DNA from: Haloplanus salinarum
GTDB lineage: Archaea; Halobacteriota; Halobacteria; Halobacteriales; Haloferacaceae
NCBI RefSeq assembly: GCF_024498175.1
Contig: NZ_CP101823.1
Coordinates: forward strand, 1,240,001 to 1,304,000
DNA length: 64,000 nt
Direction of reading: 5' to 3'
Part shown: positions 42,650-51,527 of the stretch, in pieces
How positions within the stretch are numbered: the stretch's first letter is position 1
How the letters are laid out: every line of letters begins with the position of its first letter
Program-made: the position numbers and the translations under genes
The notes under the pieces: model-generated
The model's input: the letters and a program-made list of their open reading frames with translations, nothing else
Told to the model about the DNA's origin: nothing
Database searches by the model: none

Positions 42650-42764
42650 GCTTCGATATGGTGTTCGAGTGCTCTCGGGCTCTGTCTCTCGCACGCCGGC
42701 TCGTGTAATCGATTCACACACCCACGGTATCGTTAATGAAACTCCCACCGCAGGTCGTGCCGTG

Positions 42765-43010
42765 ATGAGCCGTCTGGAACTGTACGACAGGCAGGACTGT
42801 CCGTATTCGAAGAAGGTGCGGGACAAACTCGAGGAACTGGGCGTCGACTACGACGAGACGGTGGTGCCGGACAAGCACACCGACCGCGACGAGGTTCACG
42901 AACGCACCGGACAACGGGGCGTTCCGGTGCTGTTCGATCCGTCGCTCGACGACGGCTGGCTCGCCGACAGCGACGCCATCGTGACCCACCTCGAACGCAC
43001 CTACGGCTGA
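42765..43010 (+). CDS. Glutaredoxin-like protein
   Basis: 81 residues from ATG 42765 (MSRLELYDRQDCPYSKKVRD). The active-site motif is CPYS, with one cysteine (monothiol-type), followed by cis-Pro GVPVLFDPS and the C-terminal DSDAIVTHLERTYG typical of glutaredoxin/GST N-terminal folds. It reduces or transfers mixed disulfides in the cytoplasm; haloarchaea use gamma-glutamylcysteine instead of glutathione, so that is the likely thiol. The next gene starts 1 bp later, which implies one transcript. Confidence 0.82.
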   Translation: MSRLELYDRQDCPYSKKVRDKLEELGVDYDETVVPDKHTDRDEVHERTGQRGVPVLFDPSLDDGWLADSDAIVTHLERTYG

Positions 43011-43011
43011 G

Positions 43012-44232
43012 ATGAGTTCCACGACTCGTTCCGAACGCGACCGCTCGGGCCTGTCGACGCTCGTCCCCGACGATCCGGAGCAACGGCAGGCGTTCGTCAC
43101 CGAGGTACTGTCCGGGGAACTACAGCGCGAGGGTCGTGCATCCGAAGCTCTCCTCGACTCCGCCGTGACCCAGTATCTCACGTCGGTTCTCGCCGACGGG
43201 ACCGACCGAACGCGACGGGAGTTCGCCCAGTACTGTGTCGAACACGACGTCCGATCCGAGACGCTCTCGAAGCTACTGGTGGCGATACAGTCTCAGCTGA
43301 TCGAACGCGGGGAACGACTCCAGTCGGTCGACGCGGTCGAGCTTCGGCGACTAACGAGCCGCGACATCGCTGCGATCAGTGCGGCGTGTGCCGAGGCGAG
43401 CAGCGCCGGGTCGGATCGCGGGGATGCCGCAGTGATCGACGAGGTTCACTCGCAGGTGGCGGACGTAACCGACCGATCCGCGGAGATCGCGTCCCTCACG
43501 GAACAGCAGGCGTCGAACATGGACGACCTGAGTGGAGAGGTCGGAGACATCAGCGCGGCCGTCGAGGAAATCGCCGCCTCCGTGGACGAAATCGACACCC
43601 AGAGCGACGACGCGGCCGCCCTCGCCGAGGAGGGCTGTGCCAGAGCGAGCGAACTCAGCGAACGGATCGAAGAGATTCATACGCGAGCGACGGGCGTTCG
43701 CGAGGCTGTGGGAACGCTCGCCGATCACACCGAGGACATCGGCGAGTTCGTGGATACGATCGATGACATCGCGGATCAGACGAACCTGCTGGCGCTCAAC
43801 GCCTCGATCGAAGCGGCACGCGTCGACGAGGGTGAGGGATTCGCTGTCGTTGCGGACGAGGTGAAATCACTCGCCGAGGAGAGTCAGGAGGAGGCGGCAC
43901 GCATTCGAGCGTTGGTCGAGACGATCGACGGCGCCGTCGATGGGGTCGTCGACGACATCGAGAGCGTCCACGAACAGACCGAAGCCGGGCGTGAGGAGGC
44001 GGCTCGAGCCGTCGAGACGTTCGAAGCGATTGACGAGGTCAACGGCCAACTATCGGAGAGTATGGCGGACGTGGCGACGGCGACGGATCAACAGGCCCGA
44101 AGCACCGAGGAACTCGCCATGATGGCCGACGAGGCCAATCGGAAGACGGAGATGATACTCGACGAAGTCGAGGGGATCGACGACAGCAATCGCGAGCTAC
44201 TGGACCTGCTCGAATCGTCGGCGGACGAGTGA
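43012..44232 (+). CDS. Soluble methyl-accepting chemotaxis transducer
   Basis: 406 residues without any membrane helix. Residues 15-125 form a helical sensor domain (globin-like or similar; QRQAFVTEVLSGELQREGRA, LLDSAVTQYLTSVLADG). From about 140 is an MCP signalling coiled coil with the conserved hairpin tip IDDIADQTNLLALNASIEAA..EGFAVVADEVKSLAEES (about 247-295). It should control CheA in the cytoplasm. Immediately downstream of a glutaredoxin gene (1 bp), so a redox or oxygen signal is a fair guess. I cannot identify the proximal heme His, so heme binding is not claimed. Confidence 0.85.
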   Translation: MSSTTRSERDRSGLSTLVPDDPEQRQAFVTEVLSGELQREGRASEALLDSAVTQYLTSVLADGTDRTRREFAQYCVEHDVRSETLSKLLVAIQSQLIERGERLQSVDAVELRRLTSRDIAAISAACAEASSAGSDRGDAAVIDEVHSQVADVTDRSAEIASLTEQQASNMDDLSGEVGDISAAVEEIAASVDEIDTQSDDAAALAEEGCARASELSERIEEIHTRATGVREAVGTLADHTEDIGEFVDTIDDIADQTNLLALNASIEAARVDEGEGFAVVADEVKSLAEESQEEAARIRALVETIDGAVDGVVDDIESVHEQTEAGREEAARAVETFEAIDEVNGQLSESMADVATATDQQARSTEELAMMADEANRKTEMILDEVEGIDDSNRELLDLLESSADE

Positions 44233-44368
44233 AAGCGTCGAACGGGGCCGTAGTGCATCGATTCCAGCGATATCTGGCTATCGTCACGAACGAGCAACGT
44301 TCGTTGTCCGTCCGTTGCACAGCCGAGGTGTGGTTATACGGCTTCGTGGAGTGGGTTCGGATGAACAC

Positions 44369-45232
44369 ATGTCCACCGACGAATTCGACCTCCGTGAACC
44401 GGAGTTGACCGCTGCCGACCTGCTCGTCCTCGACGACGAGCATTTCGCCCCCGAGACGGTCGCCATCGTCACTGGCGCGGCCTCGGGAATCGGTCGTGCA
44501 ACGGCTGTCGCGCTCGCGGCGAACGGTCTCACGGTCGTCGGGGCCGACATCGACGAGGACGGCCTCGACGGTACCGTCGAACTCGCCGACGACGTGGATG
44601 CCCCCGGAACCGTCCATCCCGTCCCGACCGATCTCACGGACGAGGACGCGGTCGAGGCGATGGTCGACGCTGCAGCCGAAGCTGGCGACCTCCGGTACGT
44701 CGCCAACGTGGCCGGGATGCAACACATCGCCTCCATCCCCGACTTCCCGATGGCAAAGTACGACCTCCTGCTCGATATCATGCTCCGCGCGCCGTTCCTC
44801 ACTGCGAAGCTCGCGATGCCGCACATCCGGGCGACCGACGATGGCGTCGGCGCAATCGGCAACATGTCCTCGGTCCACGGTCACTACGCGACGCAAGACA
44901 AACCCGCGTACATCACGGCGAAACACGGGCTGACCGGTCTGACACGCGCCATCGCCGCGGAGGGTGAGGGCACCTTGCGGGGCTTCTCGGTCAGCGTCGG
45001 CTACGTGTTGACGCCGCTGATGGTGAACCAGATCGAGGACACGGCCGCCGAGCGGGGTATCTCCGAGCAGGAAGTCGTCGAGGACGTGATGCTCGGACAG
45101 GCACGGACGAAGGAGATGATGACACCCGCCGAAGTGGCGAACCTCTTCGTCTTCGGCTTCTCCAGCCACGGCAAACACCTCAACGGCGGCGACATGCTCC
45201 ACGACGGCGGCTACACCACGACCTATGAGTGA
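44369..45232 (+). CDS. bdhA: Short-chain dehydrogenase, BdhA-like 3-hydroxybutyrate dehydrogenase
   Basis: 287 residues from ATG 44369 (MSTDEFDLREPELTAADLLV). Cofactor motif TGAASGIGRATAVAL (about 40), acidic ADIDEDGLDG that favours NAD, NVAGMQ, and catalytic Ser/Tyr/Lys in NMSSVHGHYATQDKPAYITAK. A pairing of bdhA with a patatin-like PHA-granule protein is known in Haloferax mediterranei; here the patatin gene overlaps by 8 bp. So it probably oxidises 3-hydroxybutyrate released from polyhydroxybutyrate. The N-terminal 30 residues before the Rossmann fold are longer than usual. Confidence 0.75.
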   Translation: MSTDEFDLREPELTAADLLVLDDEHFAPETVAIVTGAASGIGRATAVALAANGLTVVGADIDEDGLDGTVELADDVDAPGTVHPVPTDLTDEDAVEAMVDAAAEAGDLRYVANVAGMQHIASIPDFPMAKYDLLLDIMLRAPFLTAKLAMPHIRATDDGVGAIGNMSSVHGHYATQDKPAYITAKHGLTGLTRAIAAEGEGTLRGFSVSVGYVLTPLMVNQIEDTAAERGISEQEVVEDVMLGQARTKEMMTPAEVANLFVFGFSSHGKHLNGGDMLHDGGYTTTYE

Positions 45233-46184
45233 CTCCACGAACGTCGCCATCGCCTGTCAGGGCGGTGGGAGTCACACGGCCTTCACCGCCGGCGTGCTGA
45301 AGGAACTGCTCCGCGAGTGGGACGACGAGTACGAACTGGTCGGGATCAGCGGCACCTCCGGTGGCGCGTTCAACGCGCTCGCGACGTGGTACGGGCTCGT
45401 CACCGCCGACGCCGAGCGGTCGATCGAACTCCTCGACGCGCTCTGGGAGGATCTCGCGGCGAACTCCCCGTCGGACCGGGTCACGAACGAGTGGGTGGTC
45501 GGCCTCTCGCGGATCGAGAGCAGCGGCCTGCCCTTCCCGCAGATCAGCCCGTACCAGAATCCCGGCTCGAATCTCGGGAAACGACGCATCGAGCGCGTCC
45601 TTCGAACACACATCGATTTCGACGAGATTCCTGCGCTCTGTCGGCGTGACGTTCCGGAACTCGTCGTCGGGACGGTCAACGTCAACGCAGGCACGTTCGA
45701 GACGTTCACCAACGAGGACGTGACGCCGGAGGCCGTCCTCGCCTCCGCCGCTGTGCCGAATCTGTTCGAGGCCGTCAAGATCAACGGCCACTACCACTGG
45801 GATGGACTGTTCTCGCAGAACCCGCCAATCGACGACCTGATGACCGTCGAGGCGTCCAGCAAACCGGACGAGTTGTGGGTGATCCAGATCAACCCGCAGG
45901 TGCGCGAGGGCGAACCGTCCTCGCTCGAGGAGATCGCCGACCGCCGCAACGAACTCTCGGGCAACATCTCGCTGAACCAGGAGCTTCGGGTGATCGAGCG
46001 AGTGAACGACTGGATCGATCAGGGATACCTGCCCGAGAGCGAGTTCAAACGGACGGAGATTCATCGGATCGAGATGGGCGAGGCGTACCACTGTTCGACC
46101 AAAGTCGACCGACGTCCGTCGTTCATCCGGGAACTGATGGAACAGGGTGAACGGCGGGGGGCCGAGTTCAGGGAGGAGCGGTGA
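45225..46184 (+). CDS. Patatin-like hydrolase (PhaZh1-like, PHA mobilisation)
   Basis: 319 residues. Oxyanion glycines CQGGGSHTAFTAGVL (about 10), nucleophile elbow GISGTSGGAFN (Ser about 45) and the catalytic Asp in YHWDGLFSQNPP (about 195) give the Ser-Asp dyad of patatins. In Haloferax mediterranei a patatin protein of this kind, next to bdhA, frees 3-hydroxy acids from PHA granules. The 8-bp overlap with the dehydrogenase gene (ATGAGTGA) means translational coupling. Phospholipase activity is the alternative. Confidence 0.82.
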   Translation: MSDSTNVAIACQGGGSHTAFTAGVLKELLREWDDEYELVGISGTSGGAFNALATWYGLVTADAERSIELLDALWEDLAANSPSDRVTNEWVVGLSRIESSGLPFPQISPYQNPGSNLGKRRIERVLRTHIDFDEIPALCRRDVPELVVGTVNVNAGTFETFTNEDVTPEAVLASAAVPNLFEAVKINGHYHWDGLFSQNPPIDDLMTVEASSKPDELWVIQINPQVREGEPSSLEEIADRRNELSGNISLNQELRVIERVNDWIDQGYLPESEFKRTEIHRIEMGEAYHCSTKVDRRPSFIRELMEQGERRGAEFREER

Positions 46185-46190
46185 TCGACG

Positions 46191-46643
46191 ATGGACCGGT
46201 CCGGTCCCGTCCGCGTCGTGGTCTGGATGCGAGACGCGCCGCCGCCGGACGGTCCTCGTTCGAGGGTGCTCGACCGGCTCCGTGAACTGGAAGCCGACGG
46301 CGCCGTCGACGACGTGTCGGTTCGCGTCTGGGGACGGTACGTCGATCCGCCTTCCGACGCTCCCGCAAGCGAGGAGGGGCCGATCCAGACCCGAATCGCC
46401 GAGTTCGAGGCGTGGGCCGACCGCGAAGGCCACTCCCTCGAACCGGCCTTCGGGCGGTGTGAACGGTCGACGATGGTCTCGGCGGAGCGACGGGAGGTGA
46501 TTCGCCTCCCGCTCCAGTGTCTGGCGGTCTACGCCGGCGACCGACTCGTCGGCGTGTTCCCGTGTTCGACTGGCAGTGGCACCGAGACCGTGGCTGACTG
46601 CATTCGGCGCCTCGGAACAGAGGCTATCGTCGACGACGAGTAG
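46191..46643 (+). CDS. Haloarchaeal conserved protein, HTH-domain annotation type
   Basis: 150 residues. The pattern RVVVWMRDAPPPDGPRSRVL, ERREVIRLPLQCLAVYAGDR and LVGVFPCSTGSGTETVADCI is a haloarchaeal family usually just called HTH domain-containing; I see no clear HTH. Two cysteines in QCLAVY and FPCSTG may be functional. It starts 6 bp after the patatin stop, so it belongs to the bdhA-patatin operon. Function unknown. Confidence 0.6.
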   Translation: MDRSGPVRVVVWMRDAPPPDGPRSRVLDRLRELEADGAVDDVSVRVWGRYVDPPSDAPASEEGPIQTRIAEFEAWADREGHSLEPAFGRCERSTMVSAERREVIRLPLQCLAVYAGDRLVGVFPCSTGSGTETVADCIRRLGTEAIVDDE

Positions 46644-46652
46644 ACCCCCGAA

Positions 46653-48008
46653 TCAGTTCGCTGCGTCTCTGAACGCCGCTTCGACGACCTTGCTCAGCGT
46701 CGGGTGGGCGTGGATGGTCTCGCCGACGTCCTCGACGGTGAGGCCGTGTCGCATCGCGACGACGGCCTCGTGCAGCAAGGTCGACGCCTCGTAGCCGATG
46801 GCGTGCGCGCCGAGGATAGTCCCGTCGGTCGCCGCGAGCACTTTCACGAAGCCGTCGTCGAGTTTCTTCGCGCGACCCATCGCAGAGTCGGCGTAGTCCG
46901 CCCGGCCGACGACGTACTCCCGACCGTCGAGTTCCGCCTCGGTCTTCCCGACGCCGGCGATCTGTGGCTCGGTGAAGATGGTGTGTGGCATCGCAGAGAG
47001 GTCGAGCGCCCGACGCTCATCGTGGACGACGTTCGCCACCGTGTGACGCGTCTCGTAGTCACCGGAGTGTTTGAACAGCGCGTTTCCAGCCACGTCGCCC
47101 TGTGCCCAGACGTTGTCCGCGCTCGTCTCGAGGTACTCGTTCGTCTCGACGAATCCGCGGTCGTCGACCTCGATGCCGGCGGCGTCGAGGTTCAGCGAGT
47201 CGGAGTTCGGTCGTCGACCGAGCGCGACGAGTACTTCGCTCCCGTCGACGGTCAGTTCGTCACCGGCCTCGGTTTCGGCGTGGACGGCGTAGCCGTCGCC
47301 CGACGCCTCGACGGCCGTGACACGATGCCCAGTGTACACGTCGTGGCGGGCGGACGCGAGTTCCGTGAACAGGTCCGCCACGTCGCCGTCCTCCCGGTGG
47401 ACCAGCCGGTCGTTCATTTCGACGATGGACACGTCGGTGCCCATCGTCTCGAACACGTACCCCAGTTCGACGGCGATGTAGCCACCGCCCATGATGACGA
47501 GACTGTCCGGGAGGTCGCGCCGGTAGAGCGCGTCTTGGCTCGTGAGGTACGCGATGTCGTCGAGACCGTCGATGGGTGGGACGACCGGGCGACTCCCCGT
47601 CGCGACGACGACCTTGTCGGCGGTGACGGATTCGCCGCCGAGTGCCACCGTCCGTTCGTCGACGAACTCGGTGTACTCGTCGAACAGCGTCAGGTTGGGC
47701 CGCTCGCGGTACCGTGCCTCCATGTCGGCAGCGATGCCGCCCAGCAGGTCGTCCATCTCGTCGACGACGGCCGCGTGATCCACGTCGTCGAGCGTGGCGT
47801 CGACGTGGAAGCGCTCGGCCTCGTGGACGTGTTCGACGGCGTTCGCGGCCTGAATCAACATCTTCGAGGGGTTGCACCCGTGGTTGAGACAGGTCCCGCC
47901 GAGCGGTCCCGGTTCGACGAGCGCCGTGTCGAGTCCCGCGTCTGCCGCCGCCGAGGCGACGTTGTTTCCGGTTCCTCCGCCGATGACGAGCACGTCGAAA
48001 TCACTCAT
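46653..48008 (-). CDS. FAD-dependent disulfide reductase (Lpd/MerA-like), second copy
   Basis: 451 residues from ATG 48008 (MSDFDVLVIGGGTGNNVASA). FAD motif GGGTG, redox disulfide GGTCLNHGCNPSKML (about 37-51), NAD(P) motif IMGGGYIAVELGYVFE, second FAD motif WAQGDVAGN and C-terminal IHAHPTLSKVV with the catalytic His. The HGCNPSK variant (Asn for Ile) separates it from classic dihydrolipoamide dehydrogenases and is seen in mycothione/trypanothione-type reductases. A bis-gamma-glutamylcystine or other small disulfide substrate is therefore plausible. It is convergent with the previous gene. Confidence 0.83.
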   Translation of the reverse strand: MSDFDVLVIGGGTGNNVASAAADAGLDTALVEPGPLGGTCLNHGCNPSKMLIQAANAVEHVHEAERFHVDATLDDVDHAAVVDEMDDLLGGIAADMEARYRERPNLTLFDEYTEFVDERTVALGGESVTADKVVVATGSRPVVPPIDGLDDIAYLTSQDALYRRDLPDSLVIMGGGYIAVELGYVFETMGTDVSIVEMNDRLVHREDGDVADLFTELASARHDVYTGHRVTAVEASGDGYAVHAETEAGDELTVDGSEVLVALGRRPNSDSLNLDAAGIEVDDRGFVETNEYLETSADNVWAQGDVAGNALFKHSGDYETRHTVANVVHDERRALDLSAMPHTIFTEPQIAGVGKTEAELDGREYVVGRADYADSAMGRAKKLDDGFVKVLAATDGTILGAHAIGYEASTLLHEAVVAMRHGLTVEDVGETIHAHPTLSKVVEAAFRDAAN

Positions 48009-48095
48009 GTGACTCGGGATACGCCGGGCGGAATCAGATAAGGGGTAGCGACTCCGCAACGGCGTTGCACGACCACCGAAGGTGGCGTGTCTCGT

Positions 48096-48683
48096 TCAGT
48101 CGTCGGGGAACGATTCCCAGAACACGTCCGGGAGTTCGCGGTCCGGATTCTCGGCCATGTAGTCCTGTTTCGTCACGTTGGCTTCCTCGATGAGTGCGGC
48201 CGCCTCCCCGGCCCAGATGTAGAAGCCGATCAGCGTCTCGCGGCGCATCCGCTCTAGGTCGACCGAGTGATAGACGTTGACCACGCCGCCCTCCTCACGG
48301 TTCAGTTCGGATCGGCGAAGCAGACCGATGTCGACGAGTTTGTTCAGGTACCGCGTCACCGTGCTCCGGTCGTAGCCCAGCGATTCGGCGACTTCGTTCG
48401 CCGAGAGTGGACCCTCACCGATGACACAGAGACAGATGTCGAGGCCGGCTTTGGGGAGGCCGAACGCGTCGAGGAGGACCTGTCTGACGTCGGGTGGTTT
48501 GACGGTGATATCGCAGTCGGTCACGCGTTGCATCGACTCCCCGTGACAGGACATCGGTGGGTCGTCGCGGCCGAGCGCGAGAACCACGTTGTCACAGTCG
48601 GGACACTCGAAGACGTCGTACCTGCTGGATGACGGATCGTACTGAACCGCCTCGGTCGGCTCGTTCGTGTCGTGTTCAGACAT
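48096..48683 (-). CDS. Zinc-ribbon plus winged-helix transcriptional regulator
   Basis: 195 residues from ATG 48683 (MSEHDTNEPTEAVQYDPSSS). Residues 22-55 hold a metal site CPDCDNVVLALG..PPMSCHGESM. Residues 75-150 form a TrmB/MarR-like winged helix with SANEVAESLGYDRSTVTRYL as the helix-turn-helix. The C-terminal part VFWESFPDD is a common ending of this haloarchaeal group. Metal or redox sensing through the zinc ribbon is likely. It precedes the second disulfide reductase on the same strand by 87 bp and may control it. Confidence 0.75.
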   Translation of the reverse strand: MSEHDTNEPTEAVQYDPSSSRYDVFECPDCDNVVLALGRDDPPMSCHGESMQRVTDCDITVKPPDVRQVLLDAFGLPKAGLDICLCVIGEGPLSANEVAESLGYDRSTVTRYLNKLVDIGLLRRSELNREEGGVVNVYHSVDLERMRRETLIGFYIWAGEAAALIEEANVTKQDYMAENPDRELPDVFWESFPDD

Positions 48684-48748
48684 CGGTGGCCACTCCCAGC
48701 ATTCGTACTCAGAGACGACGGCGGAATCCATAAGTCTGCCCCGTGCGC

Positions 48749-49018
48749 TCACCCACGATCGGTCACCTCCGCGTCGACGACGATCATCTCGTCGAGATCG
48801 AGCGCGAGGAGTTCTTCACCGGTTACGGTTATTCTGACCCGCCCGTTGGCGTCGATGTCAGCTAGCGCGCACGATTCCAGTCCGTCGAGCTGTTCGCGGA
48901 CCGTTCGCTCGTCGACGGCGAGCGCGTCCGCGAGCGATTCGACCGACGTTCGCTTCCCGGTGCTGGCGTCGCTCTGTCTCTCGAGTTCCTCCAACACGTC
49001 CCTACGGGTTACTGACAT
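48749..49018 (-). CDS. Small winged-helix protein
   Basis: 89 residues from ATG 49018 (MSVTRRDVLEELERQSDAST). The fold is a winged helix: SVESLADALAVDERTVREQL is the helix-turn-helix, then a wing ANGRVRITVTGEELLAL. It lies 65 bp upstream of the zinc-ribbon regulator on the same strand. Function unknown; a DNA-binding role is inferred. Confidence 0.6.
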   Translation of the reverse strand: MSVTRRDVLEELERQSDASTGKRTSVESLADALAVDERTVREQLDGLESCALADIDANGRVRITVTGEELLALDLDEMIVVDAEVTDRG

Positions 49019-49425
49019 TCTTCGTTCTGCTCGTTCGGCGCTCGACGACGTCGCGCGACTCTCGGCTCGTGTATCGTCCTCATCGGAGGAGAACGATAAT
49101 TTCGTTGTTGACGAGGGTATCGTTCGGCACCACTGCTCTCGACACCGCACAGGTGTGGTCTCTCACGTGGAGGCGCTGTCCGTGGTCGACGCTGTCCGGT
49201 TGACTCGCGTCCGAACGCTGTGGATCGAGGGGGTGTGTCACGGGTGGCCTCCGAACGATATCGTCGCTGTCGTTACATACGGCTTCGGCGACCGTGCAAT
49301 CGGATTACAACTGCTCCGCGGAAAACGTGGCAGCCATCGCCAGCTAGCGTCCCGGCAGCCAGTCTCGCAGGTTCGAAAACGGCCGCTAGACGAGCACTCC
49401 GACGGATATCGCGGAAGCGGACGTT
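49019..49425. other. Intergenic region, nothing recognised
   Basis: About 400 bp between the small winged-helix gene and the MFS gene. Several open frames cross it on both strands but none has protein-like composition. No repeat or RNA recognised. Confidence 0.4.
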
Positions 49426-50637
49426 CTATCCGCGACCGCCGGCGAGCTTCGTCGCCTCGGGGAGTTTCCGGAGCCGCTGCATCGACAGCGTGCCGAGAAT
49501 CGGGCCGAGAGCCAGCGGCGCGAACGCCCAGCGCCAGCCGACCAGATCCACGATCATCGGGATCATCTGGATCGACACGGTCGTCAGGAGGAACCCGATG
49601 GCCGTCTGGAGCGTCAGCGCCGTCCCGACGTAGGACCCTTCGGCGAGTTCGGAGACGGCCGCCGAAAACTGGGCCGAATCGGCGACGATGACGAATCCCC
49701 ACACGAGGACGAAGGGGACGAGAACGAGCAACGACGACCCGAAGACGAATCCCGCGGCGATACAGGCGACGCCGCTGATGGCCATGCTCGCGCTCGTCGT
49801 CCCCGTTCGACCGAACCGATCGGCCGCCGAGCCGGCGACGACGGCGCCGACACCACCGATGGCGATGGTCCCGAACGCCAAGAGGGAGGCGAGACTCGAC
49901 GAGTCACTGATCCCGCCGTTCGCCGCGATGCTCGCGATCAGGTAGGCGGGGATCCACGTCCAGACGGCGTAGAGCTCCCACATGTGCCCGAAGTACCCAC
50001 CGTTGGCCAGCATCGTTCCCCGGTCCCGGAGGATGCGACCGATCGCGCTCGGATCGAACGGTGCCGCCGGTGCCTGATGCGGTCCCGGTTCGACGAGGAG
50101 GACCAACAGCCCACCGAGTACAGACAGGCCCGCGGCCCCGTACAGCACGACCCGAGGTTGTCCGACGCCGCCGACGGCACGGAGCAGGTGCGGAAGCGCC
50201 GAGCCGACGGTCAGCGCGCCGACCAGCATGCCGATTGCGAATCCGCGGCCCTCCTCGAACCAGCCGGCGAGAATCTTCATCCCGGTGGGGTAAACCCCGG
50301 CCAGGGCGACGCCGGTCAAAAATCGGAGACCTATGGCCGGCACGGCCGACGTGACGAATCCAGCGATTGCGGCCGTGAACACTGCGCCGGCGACGGCCGA
50401 CGCCGCAAATAGGTAGCGGGGTCGGATCACGTCCGCGAGCGTGAGGGCCGAGGAGAGGAGCGCACCGGCGACGAAGCCCAACTGCACTGCGATAGTCAAC
50501 CACGCCGTCTCGCCGTCGGTGAGCCCCCACTCGGCCGCCAACTCCGGCGCCGCAGCGGTCGCGCTGAACCAGAGAGACATGGCGAGGAGTTCGGCCAGCG
50601 CGATCACTAACAGCACTCGGTGTTTTCGGGATACCAT
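49426..50637 (-). CDS. MFS transporter
   Basis: 403 residues from ATG 50637 (MVSRKHRVLLVIALAELLAM). Twelve predicted helices; the family signature between helices 2 and 3 appears as SALTLADVIRPRYLF and, in the second half, GSAADRFGRTGTT. It resembles the nitrate/cyanate-type (CynX-like) MFS group by its SLWFSATAAAPELAAEWGLT start. Substrate unknown. It is divergent from nnrE with a promoter gap of 120 bp. Confidence 0.82.
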   Translation of the reverse strand: MVSRKHRVLLVIALAELLAMSLWFSATAAAPELAAEWGLTDGETAWLTIAVQLGFVAGALLSSALTLADVIRPRYLFAASAVAGAVFTAAIAGFVTSAVPAIGLRFLTGVALAGVYPTGMKILAGWFEEGRGFAIGMLVGALTVGSALPHLLRAVGGVGQPRVVLYGAAGLSVLGGLLVLLVEPGPHQAPAAPFDPSAIGRILRDRGTMLANGGYFGHMWELYAVWTWIPAYLIASIAANGGISDSSSLASLLAFGTIAIGGVGAVVAGSAADRFGRTGTTSASMAISGVACIAAGFVFGSSLLVLVPFVLVWGFVIVADSAQFSAAVSELAEGSYVGTALTLQTAIGFLLTTVSIQMIPMIVDLVGWRWAFAPLALGPILGTLSMQRLRKLPEATKLAGGRG

Positions 50638-50755
50638 AGTAGGTATCGAATGGTAACTACCTGAGCTACCAAAAGCGTCAGCTAACCCGTGGGTAACCCC
50701 TAGTCGGCGATCGCAACGGCACACAGCAATGGTGGTTGAGAGTCCAAGAACCGAT

Positions 50756-51481
50756 ATGACCACTGACGCGTTCGTGACGGCGACGGGGACGCACGTTCCG
50801 GCCGTGACGGCGGAGACGATGCGCAATGTCGACCGGGTTGCCGTCGAGGGCGTGGGACTACAGTTACTCCAGATGATGGAGAACGCGGGCCGAACGCTGG
50901 CCCATCGAGTCGCTGCGACAGGTGAGGAGCCGGCCGTGGTCGTGGCCGGAAACGGCGGCAACGGCGGTGGCGGGTTGGCGTGTGCTCGACACCTCCACAA
51001 CCACGACGTTCGAGTGGCTGTCGTCCTCGACCGCGACCCCGACTCGTTATCCGGAGCCGCGGCACAGCAGTATCGGATTCTCGACGCCACGGATATCCCG
51101 GTCAAGATCGGAGTCGAGGAACTGGCGGCGTTCGATCGGATCGGCGTCGTCGTCGACGCGCTCGTCGGTTACGGCCTCGACGGCCCGCTCCGCGATCCGG
51201 CACGAAGCCTCGTCGAGGAAACGAACCGACGCGGATCGAGAGTCGTCTCCCTCGACGTACCCTCCGGTATCGACGCCACGACCGGAGAGACACTCGGGGC
51301 AGCCGTCCACCCGGAGACGACGGTCACGCTCGCGTTACCGAAGACGGGACTCCGAACCTGTCCGGGACAGCTCGTTCTCGCCGACATCGGCATTCCGCGG
51401 GTCGTGTACGACCGCCTCGACATCGCGTACGACGACCCGTTCGGCCGAGAGTGGTGGATCGAACTGGCGACTGGAGACTGA
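50756..51481 (+). CDS. nnrE: NAD(P)H-hydrate epimerase (YjeF_N)
   Basis: 241 residues from ATG 50756 (MTTDAFVTATGTHVPAVTAE); ATG 50729 is the alternative start. The YjeF_N motifs are clear: MRNVDRVAVEGVG, LLQMMENAGRTLA, VVVAGNGGNGGGGLACARHL, VDALVGYGLDGPLRD and SLDVPSGIDATTGETLG. The enzyme interconverts R and S forms of damaged hydrated NAD(P)H. In many archaea it is fused to the dehydratase NnrD, which is missing here, so it is the stand-alone form. Fits the redox character of the region. Confidence 0.85.
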   Translation: MTTDAFVTATGTHVPAVTAETMRNVDRVAVEGVGLQLLQMMENAGRTLAHRVAATGEEPAVVVAGNGGNGGGGLACARHLHNHDVRVAVVLDRDPDSLSGAAAQQYRILDATDIPVKIGVEELAAFDRIGVVVDALVGYGLDGPLRDPARSLVEETNRRGSRVVSLDVPSGIDATTGETLGAAVHPETTVTLALPKTGLRTCPGQLVLADIGIPRVVYDRLDIAYDDPFGREWWIELATGD

Positions 51482-51527
51482 TTATTCGCTGAGTTACAGG
51501 TTCGAAAAGGTCAAGACCGACCCCTGA

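Noticed and set aside
43012-43400. Heme-binding globin domain in the soluble transducer
   Set aside because: No convincing proximal His and globin helix pattern; the sensor type is left open.
46704-48041. Long plus-strand open frame (445 codons) opposite the second disulfide reductase
   Set aside because: The minus-strand gene has complete flavoprotein motifs; the plus frame is its shadow.
49019-49425. Possible gene between the winged-helix protein and the MFS gene
   Set aside because: Frames are open but Arg-rich and without start context or family resemblance.
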